Assembly (NCBI RefSeq): GCF_008107695.1
Contig: NZ_VIRG01000066.1
Span: 682,001 to 746,000, forward strand
Source: Stappia sp. BW2
Lineage (GTDB): Bacteria > Pseudomonadota > Alphaproteobacteria > Rhizobiales > Stappiaceae
DNA: 64,000 nt
Direction of reading: 5' to 3'
The translations under genes and the position numbers were made by a program. Of the stretch, positions 18,482 through 28,117 are shown piece after piece. The notes under the pieces are model-generated. The model saw nothing but the letters and a program-made list of their open reading frames with translations, had not been told where the DNA came from and ran no database searches. Numbering within the stretch: position 1 is the first letter of the stretch; every line of letters begins with the position of its first letter.

Positions 18482-21400
18482 TCAGGCAGCGGGTGTTTCC
18501 CAGATCGCGGCGTTGAGATCCTGCAGAACGGACTCGAGGTCTCCATCAAACTCCTCGGCGATCTTGTCGTAGCCCCCCTTGTCGGCAAAGGACCCCTGAT
18601 CGAGCAATGACGGGTCCGCCACCGGCTTGTCCTTCAGCGCCCTGCCGATCCGGCGCAGCCAGTCCTTCTGCTTGCGTTTCCACTCACGGGAACCTTCGAT
18701 CCTGGTGATGGCCTCTTCCACCCGCTTCTCATAGGGCACCAGAGGGTCACCCAAGGCAGCCTGCCGGACAAAGCCGATGATATGAGCTGCAATGTCGGCG
18801 TTGCGTGCCTTGCCGTAAGCTGCGCGAAGCATGGACTCCGAGTAGTTCTCTTCGTCCAGAGCCGCAGCCAGCTCGGAGAGTTCCTTCCGGGTCAGGTCCC
18901 GGGGCCGCTGCGTGACCGCGATCAGAGCCGGCACCTTGTTCATGTTGTCTTTGATGTAGCGCTCGAAGCCTTCGATATAGTCCTCCGGCTTTGTCCCTTC
19001 GCCAAAGATCTCTTCTATCCGCAGCAGCTCATCCTCATGGTGCGAGATCACGATATTGTCGCCACCACCACCCACGGGACGGCGTTGCATCAAGTCGACA
19101 GCCTTTGGGTGGTCCTTGAGCCATTCCTGAAGCTGGACGCCTGTCTTTGTCGACAGTGTCTGCACGGCTTCTTCGGGGGATTGCCCTGTGTGGTGATCGA
19201 AGCTTTCTCGAGTCTCTTCATCCATGCGACCTGTGAGGCTGCGCATGCGCACGATCACCTGTCCGGCGACCCAGTCCTTGTCCTCGTCGTTGGTGGCATT
19301 GCTGAGATCGGCAACCAGCTGGCCGAGGGAGACATCCGGCTTCACCACCACGGGGCGCATGTCGGACATCTTCTGAAGCTCGGCATAGAGATCGACCGCG
19401 TCAAAGATCCGGAAATGCTCCTTGCCTATTTCCGGGCAGAGACGGGTCGCACGACCGATCATCTGGTCGTAGAGGATGCGGCTTCTGACCCTGCGCATGA
19501 AGACAAGATTGCAGATCGAGGGGATGTCGACACCGGTGGTCAGGAGGTCGACGGTGACGACGTATTTGGGATAGCTGTCGTTCTTGAACTTCAGGATCAG
19601 GTCCTGGTACTTGTCGACCGATCCCGTGATCTTCTGGACCATGCCATAGGGCACGGCGTCCTTGCCGTATTCGTCCTGAAGAGCCTCCACCAGCAGCCTG
19701 ACCACATCGTCCGCATGGCTGTCCCTTGCCGCGAAGATCAGCGTCTTGCCCGGCTTGTCGGGCGGTATCTCTGCGGCTATGGCGCGGCAGACCGTTTCAT
19801 TGAAGGCTTCGGAGTAGACCCGCTTGTTGAAGGTCGCGAGGTCGTAGTCCAGTTCGACATCGTCCGGCAGTTCGAAGAGATCGACGACGCCGGTCTTGCT
19901 GTCGATGATCTCAACCTCCTCGCCCCCGCTGTAGTGGATGCCGGCCTCGGCCAGCGCCGTGGTGATCCGCTTCGGCGGCAGGTGATCGTTCAGGAACCCC
20001 TCGACGACGGCCTGCCGGTACCCATAGTGGAACACCGGGTGCCCGAAGATTTCCCGCGTGTGCAGCGCAGGTGTCGCGGTCAGGGCGATCTTCACGGCAT
20101 CGAAGTAGTCAAGCACCTGCCTGTAGGCGGACTGGTAGTCCTCCAGGTTTCGGAAGCCAAGATCACTCTCGCGGAGCTCGGCATCGAGCGTATAGCCCCT
20201 GTGGGCCTCATCCACGATGATGCAGTCAAACGTTCCCGGTGTCGGGCGCTGGGCAACGTCAGGCTCGTTCAGGATGCGGGCAATCAGGGACTGAACGGTC
20301 GCCACCTGCACCTGATCGTCCTTTTCGGGCACCTTCTTGTCGAGCCCGGCCACCTTGTATATCTGCGCGAAGTTCAACATACCGTCGAGTTCGGTGGTCT
20401 CCAAGGCGTCTGTTGTCTGCCTGCCAAGCGCCTTCCTGTCGACCAGGAACAGGATGCGGCGGAACCTCTTGTGCTTGAGCAGACGATACATCAGCGCGAT
20501 GGCCGTTCGCGTCTTGCCGGTTCCCGTCGCCATCGACACCAGGGCATCCCGCGCTCCGTCTTCAATGGCCTTCTCGACAGCCTCGATGGCGTCTTCTTGA
20601 TAGGGCCTGAGCTTGCCCTTGCCGAGCTTCTCCTCAGCCAACCCCTGAGCCGCTGCATCGACATCCGTCTCCAGCTTGTCGATGAGGTCCGAGGGCGAGA
20701 ACCACTGGCGCAGCGGATGCGGCTGATTGCTTTGGCGCCGGGTGTCCAGATACCAGATCCCGGACTTCACCTTGAACTGGCGAATGAAGGGACGCCCGTT
20801 GGTCGCAAATATGAACGGCACGCGGAACGCATCACTGAGTCCATGCTTCCAAGGACCGCCTTCTACGAGGTTTTCCAGTTCGAGCAAGATGCCTTTGGCG
20901 TAGCGTTCGGTCTGTGTCAGCACGCCGGGGACATCGACGGATTCCCGCTTCGCCTCGACAACACCGACACAGGTGAGCCCCACGAAGAGCGCATAGTCGA
21001 CCGGTCCCGTCTCGGTGGGCCATTCCGCGATGGCAAGGTTTCGTCCGGCTTCAGGTCTGGCCCCCTTGGAGTAGCGCAGAGTGGCAGTGTCCGCCTCCCA
21101 GCCCATGTCGGCGAGCTGTACGTCGATGATGCGACGGGTGTCCTTCTCGTCCAGATCGAGCTTGCCAGCGGCCTCGAAGGCCAACTTCTGGATGAGGACC
21201 TTGTCCTGTTCAGGTGCTTCCTCAGCTTGCTTCTGGAGGGCTGCAAGCTGTTCTTTGAGAGCGACCGTGTCCTCTTCCAGCTGAACGGCAGATTGCTCCC
21301 AGATGGTGCTCTCCTCAGACGCCTGTCGAGCCAGCTCTTCCGCTGCCTCCCGGGCCTTTTGGAATTCCTCGGCCGATGCCTGCGCCGCCACCGCCGTGGC

Positions 21401-21889
21401 TTCGGCCTCCCGAACCTTCTGCCTGAGGGCTTCAAGCTCAACCGATGCTTCGGCCTCCACATGCTTCGGGCTGCGTGGAGGAACGAAAGGCCCAGCTTTA
21501 AAGGACGGGTCCTTGCCATATGTCCGCCTGTACCAGACACCAAGAGAGCGGCAGAACTTCAGTGCCGCAAGGGCCTCCCCTGCACTGCCTCCGATCTCGT
21601 GGACGGCTTCATTGCCCTTTCGGCGTACCGCGTGGAAGACGTCAGCGACCTCCCGGGGGATCACCTGGCTTGCAGCAAGGCGCCTCAAGATCTCGTTGGT
21701 GCCGTCCTTCGACGCGGGATCGTAGTGACCGCTGAGAGCCGCAACTTCCTTGACCATGTACTCCGCGAACTGCCTGCTCTTGATGAGGGACGTGTTCGCA
21801 TCCTCTGCGAAAAACCGCTCAGCAAGGACTCCGAGCCGGTGAAGCTCGGGGCTGAGAGGTTGAAGATGGTCGAAGTTCGCGGACGACAT
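18482..21889 (-). CDS. hsdR: Type I restriction enzyme endonuclease/translocase subunit HsdR
   Basis: 1135 residues from ATG 21889 (a TTG 12 bases upstream is also in frame). Domains in order: a DUF4145-type N-terminus (RRKGNEAVHE, about 90-100), a long coiled-coil (about 150-245), the nuclease with VDYALFVG...VGVVEAKRE (catalytic D, E-x-K about 298-313), an SF2 translocase with Walker A ATGTGKT (about 455), VDEAHRG (about 558), and helicase C motifs (TTGVDIPS, QMIGRATRLCPE). HsdR cuts DNA after translocation when HsdMS meets unmethylated targets. It is the first gene of the operon. The coiled-coil insert is longer than in EcoKI. No frame break is seen. Confidence 0.94.
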   Translation of the reverse strand: MSSANFDHLQPLSPELHRLGVLAERFFAEDANTSLIKSRQFAEYMVKEVAALSGHYDPASKDGTNEILRRLAASQVIPREVADVFHAVRRKGNEAVHEIGGSAGEALAALKFCRSLGVWYRRTYGKDPSFKAGPFVPPRSPKHVEAEASVELEALRQKVREAEATAVAAQASAEEFQKAREAAEELARQASEESTIWEQSAVQLEEDTVALKEQLAALQKQAEEAPEQDKVLIQKLAFEAAGKLDLDEKDTRRIIDVQLADMGWEADTATLRYSKGARPEAGRNLAIAEWPTETGPVDYALFVGLTCVGVVEAKRESVDVPGVLTQTERYAKGILLELENLVEGGPWKHGLSDAFRVPFIFATNGRPFIRQFKVKSGIWYLDTRRQSNQPHPLRQWFSPSDLIDKLETDVDAAAQGLAEEKLGKGKLRPYQEDAIEAVEKAIEDGARDALVSMATGTGKTRTAIALMYRLLKHKRFRRILFLVDRKALGRQTTDALETTELDGMLNFAQIYKVAGLDKKVPEKDDQVQVATVQSLIARILNEPDVAQRPTPGTFDCIIVDEAHRGYTLDAELRESDLGFRNLEDYQSAYRQVLDYFDAVKIALTATPALHTREIFGHPVFHYGYRQAVVEGFLNDHLPPKRITTALAEAGIHYSGGEEVEIIDSKTGVVDLFELPDDVELDYDLATFNKRVYSEAFNETVCRAIAAEIPPDKPGKTLIFAARDSHADDVVRLLVEALQDEYGKDAVPYGMVQKITGSVDKYQDLILKFKNDSYPKYVVTVDLLTTGVDIPSICNLVFMRRVRSRILYDQMIGRATRLCPEIGKEHFRIFDAVDLYAELQKMSDMRPVVVKPDVSLGQLVADLSNATNDEDKDWVAGQVIVRMRSLTGRMDEETRESFDHHTGQSPEEAVQTLSTKTGVQLQEWLKDHPKAVDLMQRRPVGGGGDNIVISHHEDELLRIEEIFGEGTKPEDYIEGFERYIKDNMNKVPALIAVTQRPRDLTRKELSELAAALDEENYSESMLRAAYGKARNADIAAHIIGFVRQAALGDPLVPYEKRVEEAITRIEGSREWKRKQKDWLRRIGRALKDKPVADPSLLDQGSFADKGGYDKIAEEFDGDLESVLQDLNAAIWETPAA

Positions 21890-22075
21890 AAAAGAAACCA
21901 AGGCTGATCAATGCCTTACAATTTCTGAGAACACCCTCAAGAGTCAACAACCTTTGTTTCAACCGCTGATGTCTGGTTGAGACAGATCAACGGTGGCTTT
22001 GATGCCCTCGAACAGTTCGCTATTTCGGACATTGGACTTAATTTTTTTGAAACCCACATTGGAAGGCTTGTTGCT

Positions 22076-22522
22076 ATGCCATTTCTCATCCGCCTAATGG
22101 GATTTCTGGTTCTGCTTAGCTCCGCATCATCAGCGTTTGCAATAGTCCCAGTGGGAGGACCGCCCTGGTACTGCGTACCGTACACCGGATGCGTCGGTGA
22201 CGCCTTGTGCCGCTCAGAGTTCGGACCTCCGAAAGGGTTTTCTCTCCGTCGTCTTGAAGACGGGCAGCAAAAATTTCTCATGGAAGGGCTCCACGGAGAC
22301 GAACGGATTGCCGAGATTTTTCCATCGTTGGAGGCCGCGCAGCTCGCGACTGAAGCCGATGGTGTGGACGAAGGTGTCCAAATCGTCCTTGTTCCAGACG
22401 ACAACATGGCGGACGGCTTAGGGTTTACGGTCTACAGCGTAGCATCACCTGACACTGGCAAGAGACGGATCGTCGGGGAAGTCCTGAAAATGTTTTGCGG
22501 TGACAGGATGCCGGATCGCTAA
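22076..22522 (+). CDS. Exported hypothetical protein of the island
   Basis: A 148-residue protein with a clear signal peptide (MPFLIRLMGFLVLLSSAS, cleavage near SAFA). Start 22076 is chosen since GGAAGG lies 8 bases before. The mature part contains four Cys in its first half (WYCVPYTGCVGDALCRSEFG), probably disulfide-bonded, plus a late Cys (MFCGD). No family is recognised. It is the last gene before attR, on the opposite strand to hsd, and is plausibly cargo rather than part of the restriction system. Confidence 0.6.
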   Translation: MPFLIRLMGFLVLLSSASSAFAIVPVGGPPWYCVPYTGCVGDALCRSEFGPPKGFSLRRLEDGQQKFLMEGLHGDERIAEIFPSLEAAQLATEADGVDEGVQIVLVPDDNMADGLGFTVYSVASPDTGKRRIVGEVLKMFCGDRMPDR

Positions 22523-22690
22523 ACTCGCTTGACTTTACCCCATGCGCCGGTCGCCAAAAATGCGCCTTCACTCCTCAGAAATGCTGTGCGAGACTAAGTG
22601 CTGAAGGCTGGTCCCCTGTGGTGGTACACAGGGCAATCAGACCAAAGAAAAAAGTTGTTTGATATCAACACGATATACCTGCCAAGTCCT

Positions 22691-22718
22691 GAGTTCAAAT
22701 CTCTCCGGCAGCACCATC
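22691..22718 (+). repeat. attR: second copy of the 28-bp tRNA-Thr repeat
   Basis: Exact copy of 9478-9505. It lacks the 5' part of a tRNA, so it is not a functional gene. Together the two copies bound the 13.2-kb island. It also sits about 60-90 bases upstream of a second integrase start, so it should have served as attL for a second element. Confidence 0.9.
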
Positions 22719-22779
22719 AAGACCTCAATGAAATCAATAACCTGTTGAAACAACAGGGCTTATCTATCCGCCTGTTCCA

Positions 22780-24268
22780 TTGGACGGTTACAGTGGAGCT
22801 ATGGAAAAGATGGCTGGACACACCCGCTTGTACCGTCGCGGCGCAATGTACTATCACCGCGCAGCTATCCCTCAGGATATCAAGACGACCTACCCTAAGT
22901 CAGAAGAAACATACTCTCTTGGTACGAAGGACTACCAAGAAGCCCTCCGCCGCGTCAGGCAGGAAGCAGTGAAGGTTGATCGCCAGTTTGATGAGCACCG
23001 TCTAGAGCTGACCAAAGCCGCTCAGCCTGCCCTTGAAGAGCTCTCAGATGCGCAGATCGACCTTATCGGCGACATCTATTACGCCCACCTTCTGGAAGAG
23101 GACGAGGCGCTTCGTGAAGAGGGTTTCGAGTCCAAATCGTTCGAGGAGCATGCCGACGATATCGAAGAGCTAGGGTGCATCAATCGGTTCGCCTATGCGC
23201 GTGGAGAAGACACAGAGGGCTTCTTCAGGGATGAGGCGGAAGAGGTTCTCAGCTGGACAAATATCAATCTGAGACTCGCCCAAGCGTCTCCCAGTTGGCG
23301 GAAGCTCATCAGGAAGCTGCAAGCTGTCACCATCAAGGCCAATGAAGGGAAGGCAGCCAGAAACCGTGGCGATGTCGTCGAGACGCCCAAGGTGCAAACT
23401 CAGCAGGTCTCGAAGCCCAGCACTGCCCCGCTGCTGTCTGTAGCAATCTCGAACTGGATCCGGGAGAAGTCCCTCGCCTCTTGGGGCGAGAAGACCGCTG
23501 ACGATCATCGTATCTGGGCGGACCGGTTTATGCTGATCGCTGGCGACCGTCCACTGGACGAGTATGCGAAGGCTGATGGAAGGGTTTTCAAAGACGTCCT
23601 GTTGAAGCTTCCTCCGAATTGGACCAAGCACCCACAAATCAAGGACTTGCCTATCACAGAGGCCGCTGCAAGAGCCTCCGAGCTTTGTCTGCAGCCGATG
23701 AGCATCACCAACTGCAACAAGGTCATTGGCTTCGTCTCAGCGTTCTGGAACTGGGCTGCAAACAATTTCGACGAGGTGGACAAGAACCCACTCCAGGGCC
23801 TTAAACTCCGCAAAGAAGCAGCTGCATTCGAAGAGCGAGACCCCTTCTCAGTCGAACAACTGAACCGGATCTTTCAGGCGCCCCTCTATACCGGCTGCAA
23901 GAACGCGAAGGCGTGGCGGACCAAAGGCACGCATATCCCGAACGATCTGGGTCTTTACTGGGTGCCTTTGCTGTCCCTGTTTACTGGAGCCCGATCCGGG
24001 GAGCTTATCCAGCTCTATGTGAGCGACATCAAGACGGAAAACGGGGTTACCATCCTCGACATCAACAAGCTGGAAGACGACAAAAGGCTGAAGACCAAAG
24101 GCTCCCGAAGACGGATTCCAGTTCATCGAACCCTTATTGATCTCGGCTTCATGAAGTTCGTCGATCACTGCAGGGGTGAGAAGCGTACACGTCTCTTTCC
24201 GGAGATGGTCAAGGGAAAGGATGGTTACTACTCATTCCCCTTCTCCCGGCAATTCAGCCGCATGTTGG
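22780..24268 (+). pseudogene. Second tyrosine integrase, 3' end removed by an IS element
   Basis: A phage-type integrase different from the 9570 one. It starts at about MAGHTRLYRRGAMYYHRAAI (22810) or upstream ATGs (22780, 22801). It has a core-binding domain and the first catalytic motif FTGARSGELIQLY, then KLEDDKRLKTKGSRRRIPVH. It breaks at residue about 496 inside FSRQFSRM, where the IS3 terminal repeat begins; the His-x-x-Arg and Tyr motifs are absent. The frame closes in the IS at 24300. Its position next to the tRNA-Thr repeat suggests a second island in tandem. Confidence 0.82.
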
Positions 24269-24282
24269 TGACCTGCTCCCCT
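24269..24282 (+). repeat. IS3 left inverted repeat
   Basis: TGACCTGCTCCCCT, perfect 14-bp inverse of 25461-25474, with partial matching inward. Begins at the integrase break point. Confidence 0.85.
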
Positions 24283-24333
24283 GAAAGTTCCTCGTTTTGA
24301 GGTTAGTCTGTTCCCAATTGAAGGAAACAGACG

Positions 24334-24600
24334 ATGAAGCGATCCAGGTTCTCCGAAGAACAGATCATTGGCATTTTGAAAGAGCATCAGGCTGGTCTTT
24401 CGGCCGCCGAGCTTTGCCGGAAATACGGCGTCAGCGATGCGACGTTCTACAAGTGGCGCTCGAAGTATGGCGGCATGGAAGTGTCTGAGGCCAAGCGCCT
24501 CAAAGCACTTGAAGAAGAGAACGCAAAACTGAAGAAGCTGCTCGCGGAGTCGATGATGGATGTGTCGACGCTTCGCGAGATGCTCGGAAAAAACTTCTGA
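24334..24600 (+). CDS. IS3-family transposase OrfA
   Basis: An 88-residue helix-turn-helix protein ([42 protein letters not shown]) with a C-terminal leucine-zipper-like coil ([17 protein letters not shown]). It binds IS ends. Its last codons contain the slippery heptamer A-AAA-AAC (24588-24594); a -1 shift there reads through into orfB without a stop, which would make the OrfAB transposase. Confidence 0.92.
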   Translation: MKRSRFSEEQIIGILKEHQAGLSAAELCRKYGVSDATFYKWRSKYGGMEVSEAKRLKALEEENAKLKKLLAESMMDVSTLREMLGKNF

Positions 24601-24623
24601 CGCCCGGTTCAAGGAGGAGTGCC

Positions 24624-25448
24624 GTGAGCTGGGTAATCGAGACCAAGGGCTATTCGCAACGCCGTGCTTGCGGGCTGGTCGGCATCGATGCGCGTGTTTA
24701 CCGGTATCGGTCGACCAGATCCGACGATGCTGACCTGCGCCGGAGGCTAAAGGAACTGGCCTTGGAACGCAGGCGCTTTGGCTATCGCCGGCTGCACATC
24801 CTGCTGAAGCGCGAAGGCATTGTGGCCAACTGGAAGAAGGTCTACCGGATCTACCGGGAAGAACGTCTTACGGTGCGCAAACGCGGCGGGCGGAAACGAG
24901 CCCTGGGAACGCGAGCACCGATGGCTGTGCCGCAGGCCGCCAATCAGCGCTGGTCTCTCGACTTCGTCTCCGACGCTCTGATCGACGGCCGCCGGTTCCG
25001 TATTCTGTGTGTCATTGATGACTTCAGCCGGGAATGCCTGGCAACCGTGGTCGACAATTCGATCTCTGGTGCGCGCGTGGCGCGGGAACTGGATGGTATC
25101 GCGGAACGTCGGGGCCGCTATCCTTTAATGGTGGTCAGCGACAACGGTACGGAACTCACATCAAACGCTATGCTCAAATGGCAACAGGATCGCGGTGTCG
25201 AATGGCACTACATCGCGCCGGGCAAGCCGATGCAGAATGGTTTTATCGAAAGCTTCAACGGGCGCCTGAGAGACGAGTGTCTCAACGAGCACCTGTTCCG
25301 CAGCTATTGCCATGCCCGGGACATCATTGAAGACTGGAGGATTGACTACAATCTGAACAGACCGCATACGAGCCTCGACGGGCTCACCCCAAACGAATTT
25401 GCAACCCAGTCCAACAAAGACCACAACGTGAACAGAGCTAACTTATAA
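24624..25448 (+). CDS. IS3-family transposase OrfB (DDE integrase domain)
   Basis: A 274-residue catalytic part, with an N-terminal HTH_21 ([23 protein letters not shown]) and an rve core. The DDE residues are in [21 protein letters not shown] and [18 protein letters not shown], all intact. The GTG (24624) may start OrfB alone; the -1 shift in orfA gives the full transposase. The C-terminal [16 protein letters not shown] is typical. The element appears coding-intact, so it may still be mobile. Confidence 0.93.
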   Translation: MSWVIETKGYSQRRACGLVGIDARVYRYRSTRSDDADLRRRLKELALERRRFGYRRLHILLKREGIVANWKKVYRIYREERLTVRKRGGRKRALGTRAPMAVPQAANQRWSLDFVSDALIDGRRFRILCVIDDFSRECLATVVDNSISGARVARELDGIAERRGRYPLMVVSDNGTELTSNAMLKWQQDRGVEWHYIAPGKPMQNGFIESFNGRLRDECLNEHLFRSYCHARDIIEDWRIDYNLNRPHTSLDGLTPNEFATQSNKDHNVNRANL

Positions 25449-25460
25449 ATGCGGACAATT

Positions 25461-25474
25461 AGGGGAGCAGGTCA
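25461..25474 (-). repeat. IS3 right inverted repeat
   Basis: AGGGGAGCAGGTCA on the plus strand, perfect inverse of 24269-24282. It ends 51 bases from the stop of the last capsule gene. Confidence 0.85.
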
Positions 25475-25524
25475 ACGTCTAGAAAACGCAGGGGATATTC
25501 AGACTCAATTGCATGATAATAACA

Positions 25525-26379
25525 TCACTTAATCGCCTCAACATACAATGACATCATCGGACGTGTGCTATCGAAATGAGGCCATTCACGCATCTGAAGA
25601 GTAACAGACCCTAAAAACGAAGAGACGAAAAAATTCACAAATCCTTCACGAGATAAAAACTGCGCGATTTTGTCGTAATTCCACCAATTAATATGATCTC
25701 CCGAATACTTCGGGACAAACGAAAGTTCTTCGCAAAGATAGTTATAGAAATCGCATTTGCTAAGTTTTTTGAATTTTTCTTTTGCGGCATTCGAATCGAT
25801 GAAATAAAAATTTTCTGAATTTTCACCATATCTACGGTGCTGCCCTGGCAGTGACCACACGAAGCTTCTTGGTGTAGCAATTTCACGTATTAGATAATGT
25901 ATTGGATCCAAACTGGTTACCCCGCTTTTGAAAGAAACTCCATGAGATTTAAAAAACTTGTTTCTAAACAAAATCGGACTAGGATCATCTCGCAATACTG
26001 AGTAGTAAAATAGATCTGCATTGGGAACTACTAGTCGGAATACTCCGCACTCTTTCAAGCATCTGAAAATCTCAGCAAAGAGAAAAACCACATGATGGTT
26101 CTCCAGATGCTCAATTACGTGCGAAATATAGATGATATCTACGGTCTCATCACCGAAAGGGAGCCGTTCTTTTTTACTAATGTCGTATTCAATAAACGCT
26201 TCTGGGTCCCAACTATAATGCTCGTTGGAGAAATCTAAGTTGAACCATCCCTCGCGACAAAAATCCCCTCCCCCAATATTAATCTTTACCAGACCGTCTG
26301 CTTTTTTATTTTTTCGCGGGTAGCCTGCAACACCACTTCGAATAAAATTATCGATTACTACACGTTCATCGAAACTCAT
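25525..26379 (-). CDS. SAM-dependent methyltransferase (class I, capsule-associated)
   Basis: A 284-residue protein. VKINIGGGDFCREGWFNLDF (about 28-47) is the SAM-binding motif I (GxG). The motif LPFGDETVDIIYISHVIEHLENH and the following FLFAEIFRCLKECGVFRLVVPN are motif II/III of methyltransferase type 11 proteins. The target is unknown, possibly a sugar hydroxyl on the capsule. It is the last gene of the reverse-strand capsule operon and lies 50 bases from the IS element. Its codon use is AT-rich like the next few genes. Confidence 0.8.
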   Translation of the reverse strand: MSFDERVVIDNFIRSGVAGYPRKNKKADGLVKINIGGGDFCREGWFNLDFSNEHYSWDPEAFIEYDISKKERLPFGDETVDIIYISHVIEHLENHHVVFLFAEIFRCLKECGVFRLVVPNADLFYYSVLRDDPSPILFRNKFFKSHGVSFKSGVTSLDPIHYLIREIATPRSFVWSLPGQHRRYGENSENFYFIDSNAAKEKFKKLSKCDFYNYLCEELSFVPKYSGDHINWWNYDKIAQFLSREGFVNFFVSSFLGSVTLQMREWPHFDSTRPMMSLYVEAIK

Positions 26380-26419
26380 TGAATCCCCTCCTGCGAAAGC
26401 TGGCTCTAAGGCGACATAG

Positions 26420-28096
26420 TTATTTTTCTACCGGTACTTTCATAACTTGTGAAACGCGATCGACTGCAGGTGCCAGCGACAGGCCCTCATAAGTATCATG
26501 AACTTGCTTCAAATAACCATCGATAACAAGTTCTCCATCGGTTTTTCGCTGAGTGTAGACGGCCTGTAATATTTTCTTGTATTTTAGGCGATCTTCATTT
26601 CTACGGAGCTTATCAAGCTTCCCCTCCCCTGTTGTTGTCAAACTTGTTTGGTGGAGGTCTGCTATGTACAAAACTTTTTTCAGATATGCGTCTTTAAGAG
26701 GACCTATTATTGCGTCCATCCTACGGGCGAATTCGAAGTCCGCATCGTATCTCACAGCTTCAAAAAGACCAGTTTTCTCAAACAGTTTACGAGCGTAGAA
26801 GAAACATGCACCAGCGGGATGTTCATACAAGTTAGGAAACCACGGCTGCAGCATTATCTTGCCGTCCCTGCGTAACCTAATTGTTTTTGAATAAGAATAG
26901 AGGTTGTCTGGTCTGTTTTTCATGTACCCAACATGTTGGCTCAGTCTTTGTGGGTGCGAAATGTCATCACCATCGTTAATACATAGGTAGACACCTTCTG
27001 ATGCTTTAATGCCAATATTCCTGCAAACATATGGACCGTTACTCGCACTAACAGATATTACTTTTATGTTTGCATTGCTTTTTTCTTTAACTCGATGTAC
27101 TATTGCTAGAGTATTGTCCTCGCTGGCATCGTCAACCACAATAATTTCAGTGTTTTCATAGTCTTGGTTTATTACTGAATTAAGTGCTATCTCGATGGTA
27201 TCTTGACAATCTTTTACAGGCATAATGATCGATACCAAATCCTGATCACCAGATCTTTTGCTCTTCTCTTCATCAAATCCAATATTGAAAATATTTATTA
27301 CCCTGTTTGGGTCTAGAATAACTGGGGCTGATATTTTCTGGCGCGAGAAAAAACTGCGAAGATAAGCTGAAGCCTCAACATGCTTAGCAATTGGATCGCC
27401 CAAAACTGCATAATTATAGGCAAGAAGTTGAGTTTCGTTAGGCTTTTTTGCATCGATTTGGTCGATACTACCCATGAAATACATAGCTTTACGAACCTGA
27501 TCTGTATCTAAGGACACAGCAGATGCTCTTGATAAAAGTCTTATCCTCTGATTATTGCTAAGGTTGCTAATAAGAATTTTCTTAGCATCCAATTCCTGGC
27601 CAGCATTCCACTTTTCCTGCATATATAGTTCGATTAAGGCGGAGTGAAGCCACTCTTCATCATGACAACACAACACCTCCAGAACGTGGGATGCTTCCTT
27701 TTCTCTCTGCATCCTGATTGCTGATCTGATTATTTGCCGTGCCAATAACCCCCGCACACTATTTGGTATGACCGTTTTTTGTGCTATTTTAAGTGTAACA
27801 TCACGTATATCATCAAAAAGTATGTCATAAACATCAAATTTTATGGATACATAGCAGTTAAATAGATCCCTCAAGTCTTGAGAAAGCGCTTCAGAATATT
27901 TTTTTTCCTTTAGATAAGTATTCAATCTATCGTGCGAATATCCCAGCCTTGGAAATTCATTGAATGCTTTCTCAAGTGCTTCATAGTAAAATGAAACATA
28001 AAACTTTTCTTCCCTTGCTTCCTGTGCTTCAGGCCCCTTTTCCGCTACTGAACCTTTTCTTATTTTTCTCTTCCAAAAACTTTGGAGCTTTCCCAT
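26420..28096 (-). CDS. Family 2 glycosyltransferase with a long N-terminal part
   Basis: 558 residues. The C-terminal part, from about 285, is a GT2/GT-A domain: LVSIIMPVKDCQDTIEIALN, IIVVDDASEDNT, ICINDGDD-like YLCINDGDDISHPQRL. The divalent-metal DxD-type motif is DGDD. The N-terminal 280 residues are helical without clear repeats named here (perhaps an adapter, TPR-like in style). It probably adds a hexose or N-acetylhexosamine to the growing chain. It sits between the sialyltransferase-like gene and the methyltransferase. Confidence 0.82.
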   Translation of the reverse strand: MGKLQSFWKRKIRKGSVAEKGPEAQEAREEKFYVSFYYEALEKAFNEFPRLGYSHDRLNTYLKEKKYSEALSQDLRDLFNCYVSIKFDVYDILFDDIRDVTLKIAQKTVIPNSVRGLLARQIIRSAIRMQREKEASHVLEVLCCHDEEWLHSALIELYMQEKWNAGQELDAKKILISNLSNNQRIRLLSRASAVSLDTDQVRKAMYFMGSIDQIDAKKPNETQLLAYNYAVLGDPIAKHVEASAYLRSFFSRQKISAPVILDPNRVINIFNIGFDEEKSKRSGDQDLVSIIMPVKDCQDTIEIALNSVINQDYENTEIIVVDDASEDNTLAIVHRVKEKSNANIKVISVSASNGPYVCRNIGIKASEGVYLCINDGDDISHPQRLSQHVGYMKNRPDNLYSYSKTIRLRRDGKIMLQPWFPNLYEHPAGACFFYARKLFEKTGLFEAVRYDADFEFARRMDAIIGPLKDAYLKKVLYIADLHQTSLTTTGEGKLDKLRRNEDRLKYKKILQAVYTQRKTDGELVIDGYLKQVHDTYEGLSLAPAVDRVSQVMKVPVEK

Positions 28097-28117
28097 TACA
28101 ACGCCTTTTGACCTCGG

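Larger units (their letters stand above)
24269..25474 (+). mobile_element. IS3-family insertion sequence (IS407-like)
   Basis: 1206 bp between 14-bp inverted repeats that begin TGACCTGCTCCCCT. It contains the usual orfA (24334) and orfB (24624). The OrfA start [17 protein letters not shown] and the DDE OrfB are typical of the IS407 group, which normally makes 4-bp target duplications. Here the left flank (TTGG) and the right flank (ACGT) do not match, so no duplication is visible. It lies exactly between the truncated integrase and the capsule cluster. Confidence 0.9.

Noticed and set aside
18782..21907. A very long open frame on the plus strand opposite hsdR
   Set aside because: It mirrors the hsdR codons (high-GC antisense frame), lacks any family motif, and hsdR on the other strand is clearly real.
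25475..25524. Missing 3' end of the second integrase to the right of the IS
   Set aside because: No frame in this stretch gives the H-x-x-R or Tyr motif. The next gene (capsule methyltransferase) begins at once.
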